From Coriolopsis trogii (lineage: Eukaryota > Basidiomycota > Agaricomycetes > Polyporales > Polyporaceae), in contig JAHYIO010000009.1 in assembly GCA_020543525.1 (NCBI GenBank), positions 248,001-312,000 of the forward strand: a stretch of 64,000 nt of DNA, in the 5' to 3' direction. The notes under the pieces were generated by a model. It was not told the DNA's origin. It saw only the letters and a program-made list of their open reading frames with translations, and searched no databases. Positions 1-9,404 of this stretch are shown piece by piece. The position numbers were made by a program, and so were the translations under genes. The stretch's first letter is position 1; each line of letters begins with the position of its first letter.

Positions 1-1507
1 AGATCATCTTGACTGCCTTCTTGTCGAGCTTCCCTTTGCACTTCGCCTTCTGCACATGCACAAAGGCTTTGCACCCAAACACGCGGAAGTAGGAGACATC
101 CGGTATAGTACCATCCCACAATGTGATAGGGCACTGCCATTTTTGTCGTCGCATAGGTTGATAATTGTAGATATGAACGGCTGCATCAATGGCAAGTTGC
201 CAGAAACCGTGACTAAGTCCAGCCTGATGTAACATACACAAGGCCTTCTCGGTGATGGTACGGTTCCAGCGTTTAGCACGTCCATTCTGTTGAGGCGAAC
301 CCGCAACTGTCTTCTGGTGCTCGATGCCATGCGAACGAAGAAGCTCGCTGAACTCGCTAGACGTGTATTCCCCTCCTCGATCAGAGCAGACCTTCTTGAT
401 CTTTTTACCGGTCTGAGTCTCAGCCCATGCCTTATAGTCGAGGAATGCTTTAACAGCGTCTGACTTGTGCTTAAGGTAGTAGGCGCGAGCAAGACCAGAG
501 TAATCGTCAATGAAACCAGCAAAATACTTCCATCCTCCAATAGCCTGAGTACACATCGGTCCATCGAGATCTGTATGGATGAGCTCGAGAACTTCAGTCG
601 CACGCTTCTCAGAAGGTGGAAAGGGGGCGCGAGTGGATTTGCCAAAGGCACATCCGTCACATGGCTCTTCATCCGCAGGATCAACGGCATCAACTCCCTT
701 GGTGTTCTTAGGAAGATGATGCAGCACGTCCTTGCCCGCATGACCAAAGCGACAATGCCAGGTCTTGAAGCAACGGACATTGAGGTGGACACGCTGACCA
801 TTACGGAGTTCGAGGAGCGTCCAGTACGTATTGCTATTCGGGTTGTACCTCGCCTCAAGGATCTTTCGACCCATGATATGAATCGTCGAACCATGTTTGA
901 CAGCACCATCAGGTAGCTTGTCAAAGATACACATGCAACCTTCACCTTGGAACAAGGAATAACCATTGCGCTCAATGGAACCCATCGAGAAGAGACGACC
1001 TTCCACATGCGGGATATAGTAGACATTGTTAAGGGTGACAGGGACGCTCTGATTATTGATGTATGCGATCCCTTCAACCGTTCCCGATCCAAGCGCATGG
1101 ATGACACTACTTTCACCTGACGCAGCCGTTCCAAAAGGAACAGTGGTCTTGAAAGGCTGGTAGGTGGAGAAATCAGACATGTCACCAGTGATATATTGAG
1201 AGGCTCCTGAGTCCATGAGCCACATGGTCCACTTCGAGCTGTCCGAGGCCATAGCCTCATCATAGAAAGAAGCAGCAATGTTCGAGGGACCCGAAAGTAC
1301 GTTTACAGCTGATACAGACTCAGAGATAACATGCGCATGACTATGAGAAGTAGTGTCCTTGTTCTTCCTCTTGTCCTTGTCCTTATCCCTCTCCTTCTCC
1401 TTCTTCTTGCCCTTGGGACGCTTGTCCGGGTGCTTTTTGTAGCAGTTGGACTCGTGGTGAGAACTACCGCCACAGAAGGAGCAAGGACCCTTAGGCTTCG
1501 GCTTGGT
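1..1507 (-). pseudogene. copia Pol: zinc knuckle, protease, integrase (partial)
   Basis: The frame is open for about 500 codons, in frame with gag after the TAG. In order: a CCHC knuckle (CSFCGGSSHHESNC, about 1,440-1,485), a Lys-rich linker, an aspartic protease with MDSGAS (about 1,200), a GAG-pre-integrase HHCC zinc site (WHCRFGH...CDGCAFGK), and the integrase core with HTDLDGP and SDRGGEY. The third catalytic residue of the DD35E triad should be Glu, 36 positions after the second Asp. It is Lys here (codon AAA at 272-274, in NGRAKRW). Integrase activity is therefore not expected. The reading frame is otherwise clean, which suggests recent loss. It is truncated by the window edge. Confidence 0.85.
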
Positions 1508-2572
1508 CTAGGAGACCTTGTTGGCGGACTGTCCGTTCTTGCGCAATGACTCCTTGGCCAAGGTCTTCGACTGGATGTCGTCGAGGGTGACCTTGTCAAT
1601 ATCCGTAATAGCCATTAGTGCAGAGACCATGGACTGATAGGACTCGGGGACCTTCGACAGCAACAGGAGAGCCTGCATGGTCTCGCTGAGCTTGACGCCG
1701 TTGCTATCGATGTCGCGAAGGCGGTCAATGATCTTCATCATCTGGTCCTGGAGAGGCTTCGCATCGTTCATGCGAGGCTCAGCAACGAGCGACTCGAACA
1801 TGCCCCAAATGTGAGCACTGTTGGGCGTGCCAAACTTCGTCTTGATGGTGCCCCAGGTCTCAGCGGCTGTCATAGTACGAAGAGCAGCACCGCCTTGACC
1901 CGGAACCTTCGCATCGAGGACGTAGTAGAAGTTTGGTGAGACCCGCATGTACATCATGCCGCGAGCCTGCCCATTGAGCTTCTGCCATGCCTCTATGGCG
2001 ACTAGTTCCGCCGCAGTGGCGGTAGTACCGGCAGGAGTAGGCTCAGTCTTGGTGCCTTCGACAATCTCCCAACAGCCCATGAAGATGAAGTACCCCTTGA
2101 GCTTTGCAGCCCAGTCATTGTACTGGTTCGCTGAAGAAAGGATAGAGATCGAGTCAATCTTGATGTCTCCCATGATGGAAAGCAGATATTGAGAAGATTG
2201 GAGATAGTCCTCGTTGTCGAAGTCTAGAGTGAAGGATATAGGCGCAACAGGTAGAGGCGCAGTGACGAGAGGAGGAGAGAGAGTTTCGATTGGAGAGAGA
2301 TGTGGAGATGCGACGAGAGGGGTGTTGTATGGGGTGTCAGAGGTGAGAGGAAGCGCTACGACAAGAGGGGTGTTGTATGGGGTGTCAGAGGCGAGAGGAA
2401 GCACTACGACAAGTGGTGTGTTGTAGGGTGTATCGGATGCGACTAGAAGAGCTGTGTTGACTCCAGCAAGAAACTCCTTGTCTGCTTGGTAGGGAGAGAT
2501 AGGTTGCCAAGCGAACGATGTGGGATCTTCAGTTAAAGCAACGTTGTTGTACCGATGAGGACAGGGGCTCAC
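1508..2572 (-). pseudogene. copia Gag-like polyprotein segment
   Basis: This is the capsid-type (UBN2/Gag) part of the copia element. The conserved core begins at the ATG at 2,173 (MGDIKIDS...) and includes the typical ANQYNDWAAKLKGYF stretch and a helical region ending in KVPESYQSMVSALMA. Upstream, 2,174-2,572 encodes a Pro/Thr-rich leader holding three 48-bp repeats (SDTPYNTPL units). The frame ends at TAG (1,508-1,510). The very next codons continue in the same frame into a CCHC zinc knuckle and protease, so the stop splits what is normally one polyprotein. The stop may be a nonsense mutation or a leaky readthrough stop; the sequence alone cannot decide. Confidence 0.75.
2310..2445 (+). 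repeat. 48-bp minisatellite, about 2.8 copies
   Basis: Three near-identical 48-bp units lie in the leader of the copia gag frame. On the minus strand they encode repeats of SDTPYNTPLVVxLPL. Because the unit is a multiple of three, copy number can change without breaking the frame. Confidence 0.8.
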
Positions 2573-2745
2573 GGCACAATTGTACCAACCGTCGCTTTGA
2601 AGGTGGGCGTCGACTTGTTCGTCAGAGTCCCAAACGTGTGGAAGATCCTCGCAGGATTCCTCGTTGCCTGAGCTGTCAGAGGATGCTTCTGTCGAAGTAT
2701 CAACGATGTCCTCAACTTCAGACTCAGAGGAATGAGGAGATGCTG

Positions 2746-3800
2746 GAAGAGTTGGCTCCAGAACGGTGGTTCAAAGTATATGCGATGATTGATGTGCCAC
2801 GTGCAAGAGGAAGGTGGACAGGGGCACCTTTTGAGGTGAACCAGAGAGCCAGTAAGCCGAAATTACTGACAATCCGGGTAGAAGTCGCCAACTGTGCCCA
2901 AGAAACGCTATAGTAACTACCGAGGCAAAAAGGTATCGTAAGGAGGGTCTGAACGGTTGCCCTCCGGTCCAAAGGTGCTAACCACCCCGGGTATAACAGC
3001 TGGCAGGCGCAAGTGCATGGCCTGGCTGAGGGATGCCTGAATCACCCAGGTGCCTCGAGAGCACAACAGGTATTACAACGATAGTAGACTAGAGACTGAC
3101 TATAAAAGCACTCAGGGCTGCGTCACGAGCACAGAAATGTCCCCCTGGCAGCAGTGTTGGTGGGCACAGTCAAGAGAGTAGGAAAGTGGGATGCACGGGC
3201 AGAGAGTCGACGTACAAAGAGTTGCGCGCAGAGGTGTCGACAGAGAAGCAACCGATTAGAGCGCAGGGCTCATAACCTGATGAACTCTGAACCTGGAAGG
3301 CTTGGAGCGACCTGTAAATCACACAAAGAGAGATCTTCAGTCAGTGAACGAACGACTATATTGCATAGTCCAGTACCTGTAAGTCACACAAAGAGAAACT
3401 CTAGTAAGTAAAGTATAGTAGAGCATAAGTAATGAGTGGGACTTACTCTTCAGTCAGTAAGCAAACGACTGAAGAGTAGAGGGGCAAACAGACTGCCTTA
3501 AATGAAGCAGTCAGATGTGAACCATAGAGCGATGAGTAAGAGTCCGTACTCGGCGTATGAGTAAGAGCCGAGAGTATTCTGAGTAAGACATAAGGTCTAG
3601 AATGTTCCGGTGCATTGTAGAACGCACAGGAAGACAAGGGAACCATATGGTCATGGGAACATACAGTAGTTTCGTAGAGAAAAACATATATGGTAAATAG
3701 AAACACAGCCTACAGTAAGTGCTAACTAAACATAAGTAAACATGACCATACAAAGGTTGTGTGCACAACTCCGGACTGGTAGAGCCGTAAATCCGGAATG
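2746..3800. other. Non-coding stretch between the copia and LINE remnants
   Basis: No convincing gene. It contains a TATAAAA-like string near 3,102 and two related copies of a segment around the words CACACAAAGAGA (near 3,320 and 3,385). A paired TCAGTCAGT...AACGACT motif occurs near 3,340 and 3,452. Low-complexity direct repeats of this kind are common in LTRs, so part of this stretch may be the copia 5' LTR and leader inserted into the LINE. The boundaries are not provable from this window. Confidence 0.4.
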
Positions 3801-3923
3801 TCAACACACCGGGAGCTCTTGGAGGCATAGAGCATCCCAGCGGGCGGAGTCTGTGCTGTTAAGAACTGACTGCACAACCTCCGGGGAACGTCGACAATTC
3901 AGCGAGAAGACACGCAGCCCCTT
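3801..3923 (-). pseudogene. LINE ORF2 endonuclease, N-terminal fragment
   Basis: In the frame overlapping the end of ORF1, the text KGLRVFSLNCRRSPEVV...WDALCLQELPVC matches the first strand and the catalytic Asn and Glu region (SLNC, CLQE) of APE-type LINE endonucleases. A stop follows at 3,801. A short continuation in another frame (LTFRIYGSTSPE, near 3,780) suggests a frameshift, after which recognisable LINE sequence ends at about 3,755. No reverse transcriptase remains. Confidence 0.65.
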
Positions 3924-5321
3924 GGGGGGGGGGGGGGGGGGGGGGTAGCACTGATTGTCCGGCCACCACGCTATGCACGCGGGGTGGAGAGGGGGCGTGG
4001 AAAGCGGGGCTGTAGTAGCAGGAACCGTTATCGAATCGCGCTGCGAGGTCGCGTTGTGCCTGTGCCTTGACCGGGCACTTGCTGTCAAAGGACTTATGGG
4101 GTCCCCCGCAGTTCGCGCACTTAGGCTTGATGTGCACACAATGACGCGTGTGTGCACACAAGGTCTTAGCCGGGCACTTGCAATCGCGCAGTGCATGAGC
4201 ACCCGCACAGCGGGCGCACTTAAGAGATGTAGAGGAACCAGCGTGCGGGCACGCCTTGGCCGTGTGGCCGAATGCTTGGCAGTGGAAACACTGCAGAGGA
4301 GGAGGGACAAACTTGCTGACGCGGCATAAGGCGCCGCGTACAGACAGAGAGAAGTAGATGAAAGAGTCCGCCGTGACAGCATCGGGGACGGAGAACACCA
4401 GAGAGCCCTCGCTCTTGGTGACTTTGGAGCGCGCGGAGTGCAGCCATCGGAGGTCGCGGATAGCGTCCTTCGAGGCTGTCACTCCGAGGTTCTCGGCGTT
4501 CAGTGCCTCGATCGCGTTAGGGGCGGTGGGATCAAAATCGGTGGGGACCGACGAAGCGACGAGCATGTATGATTTGCGCTCAAGGCGCGCGCCTTTGAGG
4601 CTCTGCAGATGGGATAACCACTCACCGTCATGTTTGAACAGAAGGTCCGCCTGTGCCTGGGACTCGGCCCGCACAAGGAGGCTCCCGTTCGAGAGGCGGC
4701 GGACCCCGCGAACGCGGGATCCTGCCAGCCCTACGATGCCGGACGCATCCAGGGCGGCATCGACCTCGTTCTTGAGTTGAGGCACGGAGAGTTTGATGAG
4801 GGCATCTGAGCGCGCAGAGCGCGGGAGCCCGATAGTGACTTCGAGGTGGCGAGGGCTGTCGCGTGCCGCGCGCACCGGTGGCGGCGCGGTTGCAGGGGCC
4901 CGGAGAGGCGAAGGGGCCGCGGTCGCAGCTTCCTGAACGGCGTTCTTGACCAGTTGTTGCAGGTCGCCTCGAAGGGCGTCGACCGCCTGCTGCGTGCGAT
5001 TCAGCGTCGCCTGGAGGGTGGACATGTCGGGTGTGGCTTGCGGGGGTTCGGCCGGTCCGGGCGCGCCAGCCGTGGCCGCGGCTGGCTCGACAACAAAGAG
5101 CTGCTTTGCTTGGTTGATGCAGGCGCAAACGGCCGCGCGCCGTTTGTCCGCAAGCTTCCCTTTGTCCCAACCCGAGATGACGCTGTGTAGCTTGTCGAGG
5201 GCCTCGAGCGCGGAGGTGGCGTCAGGTGTGGGGAGAATATCGTCCTGCGAAGAGGACGGGGTCTGGGAGTAGATTTACGAAGTTTGTCCTTGGACGTGGT
5301 GGAGGAGGAAGAGATAGGCAT
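3859..5321 (-). pseudogene. LINE ORF1 (gag-like RNA-binding protein), frameshifted
   Basis: The uninterrupted part (3,859-5,272) starts internally; an ATG at 5,025 gives 388 residues. The C-terminal half has three zinc knuckles: CFHCQAFGHTAKAC, CARCAGAHALRDC and CANCGGPHKSFDSKC. Upstream of 5,025 the same frame continues with convincing coding text back to a TAA at 5,272-5,274. A plausible true start (MPISSSSTT..., ATG at 5,321) sits in another frame, so one small indel near 5,270-5,290 probably separates the two. The C-terminus reads through a 22-nt poly-C tract as polyproline before stopping. Gag-like ORF1 proteins coat LINE RNA. Confidence 0.75.
3924..3945. repeat. 22-nt homopolymer G (C on the coding strand)
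   Basis: An uninterrupted run of 22 G lies exactly at the junction of LINE ORF1 and ORF2. It is translated as polyproline in both overlapping frames. Confidence 0.95.
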
Positions 5322-5384
5322 CAGTGGAAACTCCGATAGGCCGGAGTGAGCCACTGGGCGTCTGAGGTGGTGGTAGAGGATCAA

Positions 5385-5636
5385 GCTGTGTCAAGGGCAG
5401 TGGACCCTCCACGCGACTCTGCCGCTGAGCCACGCGGGCCCCGCGCGCTGCGTGACTAGTCGAACCGTCACACCTATGTTGGGTCACGGTTGTTCACCTC
5501 GTGAGCTGCTCGTCCAGATACTACCACGTGCGACCCGCAGATCCCGGTCACGGACACCGTATCCTCGTGTATCTCGAGCCATCAGTAAGACTTTGTCTCA
5601 CGGGTGGGCGAACCTCTCTCTCCACCTATCATCATC
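5385..5636. other. Intergenic, upstream of the FunK1 kinase
   Basis: Probably the 5' flank of the LINE and the promoter of the kinase. I see no clear TATA box or other named element. Confidence 0.3.
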
Positions 5637-8600
5637 ATGGCTGAAACCCTGCAGGTCTACAAGCCACAGCCCATACTCAATTCGCCCCTCAAACCACCTC
5701 TCCGCTCGACTCGCACAGAGCTACTCAGTGCTGACCCTCTCTCGGCCGAAGTCATCATGCAAAAAGTTCGGAGGGACTATGGCGGCTACATACGCCTCGC
5801 CGACACAGAGAAGTTCTTGGAGAAGCTTTTTCCTGACATGTTCGGCCTCGCCAGCAGGACTTTCGAGAAGCTGAAGGAGGACAATGTATACACAGCAGAG
5901 GACCAGTGGGGAGACTTCCCTAGTGAGCAGTCAAAGTATAAAGAAGACGACCTCTACGTTCCCTTCGTTACAGTCGCCAACAAGATTGCCAAGGTGGCGA
6001 AGGACATCAAGAAAGAGGATCGACAGGGTCAAGAGGACGAGGAGCAAGTGTATGATGCAAGTTGGGTGGATTATCATAGCAAGGCGCCTCGATCACACAG
6101 CATAGGAGGACCCAAGATTAGGCCGGATTGCTTGCTAGCTCTGAATGCTGTGGCACATGATCTCAAGAACATATCATCGTCCAAGAAGGTGAGTCGTCAT
6201 CCTTATAGTCGACGCCAATCCGACGAACAGTCATGTTGCAGGAGCAGCAGTCCGTATGGTGGCTCCAGGCTGTGGTTGCTGTCGAGGCCAAACGCGGCGA
6301 CATCGGATATAGTCAAGTGATCATGCAGCTCCTCGGGTACCTGCGCATGATTATGGTAGAACAATACGATCGCCGCTTCGCATTTGGCCTCGCGTTCAAT
6401 CGCTCTTGCGTCACAGTGTGGCAGCAGCATCGGTCCGGGGTGACTGGCACGGCCATGTCTATTGATATACATCGGGTGCGTTCAGTGATCACTCTCGTCC
6501 ACAACTTCCTAAACACGTTCTGTGCATAGGAGCCTCTTCGATTCATTCAGATCATAGCTGCCCTCGCCACATTGCCTGCTCACCGTCTTGGCTTTGATCC
6601 TGACATGCGACTATACTGGCCCGAAGCATCAGCCCCTGTTCACACGTATCGTCGTGCCAGTGGCCCATTTGATGCTTCTCCCTTCAAGCACGGTAGCTAC
6701 AAGACGCAGTGGGTCATCAGGACGGGCGGACAGGACTACTTGACATTGAAGGCGCTGAGTCTTGTGCGTACCGACGTGGTCCGTGGTAGTGGAACTATGG
6801 TTTGGGCGGCGATAAAATATGACTCGCGCGGGAAATCGCCACAAGATCGAGAGGTGTGTGGTGTCGCAACATCTACGTCGCATCATCTAGTTGACGCCTG
6901 TGGCTCCCAGGTCTATGTTCTGAAGCAGGCATGGGTGGCTGACGGGTCCGAATATGAAGGTGACGTCTACGATCTACTCAAGAAGGCTCCATCCGACCAT
7001 CCGGGTGCGAAATATGTTGCTCAACTGGAATTCCATGAGAAAGTGATGATCGACGGACATGTTGATCACACTATCGCCTTCGTACAGCGAGGCATCGAGT
7101 CCGCACCGCCCGTCGAGGCCCCTGTGACTGGCAAAAGATCTGCATTGTTGGACTCGGAACCCGACTTGATCCATGCCGAATGCGTCACCGCAGATGAGGC
7201 GGGTGAAATGTTCCGCCTCCGTCTTGGATCAAAGGCAAAAGATTTGCAAGGTCGAACGCGAGTACGACTCATGCTGCGGGTCTTTGGATGTTCCATCAGG
7301 TTCTTCACCAGTCTGCCAGAACTGGTCCGCCTCATGCGAGACTGCGTCTATGGTATGTCTTGCCTTGATCACGCGCTTCAGGTTTTGGCTTGCTGACGAA
7401 CTTCTAGGCCACAAGTTCATGTACGACAACGGCGTGTTACAGCGCGACATCAGTCCGGCCAACTTGTTGAGCGTCCTGTGCCATGGATCGCAGGGACAAC
7501 AGCCTGCAGGTCTGCATGGCTGCCTCATCGATCTGGATCATGCAAAGAGGATCCAACCCATTTCCGACCGTCGTAATCCAGTGCCCACACCACCTGATGC
7601 AGATGTGGACCTTTTGCGCGGGTTCTTTAAAAGTCGGTTCATGGGACTCGACTTCACCGTCGATGACAGCGTGATCCGACGTGCGCTTGCGCTTGCCAAT
7701 GTCACACTCGCCGATGAAGCTTTGACACCGTCAACCGTCAGGGCTTATATCAACGCTACCTGCGGCTACAACAAGAGATACAGTAACGGGCCCGTGCCAA
7801 CCGTGTACACGGCGACATCGCTGGGCTGGGAAGTTCCCATACTTGTATGTGACACGAAGCGACTGGTCGTTCGCGAGTCGCTGATTACATTGCTAGAGCG
7901 CCCCTTGTCCGCCCGGAATAGCTCCAAGGATGGCGATCGAGAAAGAACAACGATCCGTGAGATCTGAACACTGGATCGTCCTACTGCGATTATACTAAAG
8001 ACGCCTGCAGGGGACACCGCCTTACGCCAGCGTTATGCTCTTGAACCCACAAGAGGGGATTCAGATGTGGGCGAAGTACAAAAACTTTTCAGACCGCAAC
8101 ATATTCACTCTTCACGATGCCGTACACGACATGGAGTCCTGCTTCTGGGTTATAGTCTACCTCTGCCTCACGCGTGCAGGCCCAGGAGGGGAGCGTCGAA
8201 GGGAGCTCACGTGCGAGCGCGATGAGTTGCCCACGGACCCCAAGGAGCGTAAGGCTGCAGAAGCCCTATGCACCACGGTCTGGTTATTCTTCGACGCGGA
8301 TGTGCCGACGCTGGCCAAGAACAAGCGATTGCTGTTCCAAGACGACGATTTTGCCGATTATCTCCTGCCCCACGTCCATCCTTATTTCGAGCCACTGAAG
8401 CCGGCGCTGCTGCAGTGGTGGGATCTGCTCCAACTTGCGTACGCTTTCCATGGATACGAATTTTACGACATCCATAACCGGGTCATCGAGCTCCTTGACC
8501 ACGCTCTGCGCATGCTCGAGGCGCACCCCCGGCCGGAACAGGCAGAGGTGGAGAGCGCAGCGAAGGTGAAAAGGGATAAGTTCCTCGCCAACATCGTGGA

Positions 8601-8811
8601 CCCTGCTTCCGTGCCGCCGAGCTCTGCCGCCACGGCGTCGAAGACACCGGTGAGCACTTCGGAAATTGTGCCATCGGCCGCCCTCGACAACACACCCAAG
8701 GAGAATAAGTTGCAGGGGTCTGAACAGCGATCGTCGCCGCCGCCTTCTCCTACGGAGGCGATTGCGAAGAAGCAGAAGGTCTCCAAGACATCGGGTCAAC
8801 TCCACGCGTGA
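5637..8811 (+). CDS. FunK1 fungal-type protein kinase, copy 1
   Basis: Spliced model: 5637-6188, 6242-6475, 6530-6853, 6911-7352, 7408-7844, 7897-7956, 8011-8811, giving 949 residues with consistent phases. The 57-nt intron 6854-6910 is also open in frame and could be retained. FunK1 (PF17667) is a kinase-like family expanded in Agaricomycetes with largely unknown substrates. Visible landmarks: the N-terminal FunK1 region with SVWWLQAVVAVEAK, a VLKQAW lysine motif, the catalytic loop LQRDISPANLL (Asp codon 7,446-7,448), a metal-binding loop LIDLDHAKR, and the activation segment GTPPYASVMLL read across the 7,957-8,010 intron. The usual HRD His is Gln. The last 100 residues are low-complexity Ser/Ala/Lys with a basic KKQKVSK tail, a possible nuclear signal. 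An earlier in-frame ATG exists at 5,604. Likely active, since the Lys and both Asp residues are kept. Confidence 0.85.
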
Positions 8812-9404
8812 GCGGTGCGTACTCGCGCGGTCTAGCATTGCGTGTATGTATGGATGCATCGACCAGAAAGCGAGCGAATTCTATAGCACCCCTGTACCTC
8901 ACGTGCGTGTGTGGCGAAACCTATTTCCCTTTACGAGACATGTAACGATTGGGTCTGTCACGATTGGCTCGCACAGATAGATAGCCGACCCAATCCATGC
9001 TCGCAGGCAAGGCAGGATTCCACACTTTGAGAACTGCATCGAAGCGCTGCATATCTACACCTAGGCCTCGTCCGCAGGACTATGCGAGTCTTGAGGTTGA
9101 GTCTTTGCTACAGCTTGTCAAGCCACGGAAGGGATCGAGCATCCTGAGCGTATACTCTCTTCGAACTTGAGTGGTCATCGCAACACACACGAGGCAGTTC
9201 ATGAGAATAGAGAAGATGGAATCCAATCCATGAACGCTGACAAGAAAAAGGTAGCCTTGAGGCGGACCATTCAAGCAAGCACGAGAGTGTCATGATAGGT
9301 GGTCAATGTCGCTCATGATATATATACAGTAGCGTTACTATGGCATGAGGGCACGAACCCAATGTACTGCTCAGAGGAACGAGGAATCGTGGATCGCAGA
9401 TGCC
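8812..9404. other. Intergenic between convergent genes
   Basis: Shared 3' flank of the FunK1 gene and the CYP505 remnant. I see no gene or repeat here. Confidence 0.4.

Larger units (their letters stand above)
1..2745 (-). mobile_element. Ty1/copia LTR retrotransposon, partial and degenerate
   Basis: Minus-strand gag and pol in one reading frame give the copia order gag, zinc knuckle, protease, integrase. The element runs off the left edge of the window, so reverse transcriptase, RNase H and the 3' LTR are not visible. The frame is open upstream of gag to about 2,742, but that part is Ser/Glu-rich with no recognisable domain. I could not fix the 5' LTR: candidate TG...CA ends exist between 2,750 and 3,760, but without the partner LTR none can be proven. 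An in-frame stop after gag and a lost integrase catalytic residue mark this as a probably dead copy. Confidence 0.85.
3801..5384 (-). mobile_element. Non-LTR retrotransposon (Tad1-like LINE), truncated
   Basis: It carries ORF1 with three CCHC-type zinc knuckles followed by the very start of an APE-type endonuclease ORF2, the arrangement seen in fungal Tad1-group LINEs. The coding match stops about 40 residues into the endonuclease. Normal LINE insertions lose their 5' end, not most of ORF2, so a later insertion or deletion probably removed the rest; the adjacent copia element is a candidate. The 5' end also looks damaged (frameshift near 5,270-5,290). The upper boundary is approximate. Confidence 0.8.

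Noticed and set aside
4..1278. 424-codon minus-strand ORF
   Set aside because: It is a shadow frame over the copia pol. The neighbouring frame encodes clear protease and integrase motifs.
2746..3000. Segment beginning TGTTATACCCGGGG (minus strand, ~2,998) as a copia 5' LTR start
   Set aside because: No matching CA end, primer-binding site or partner LTR could be shown.
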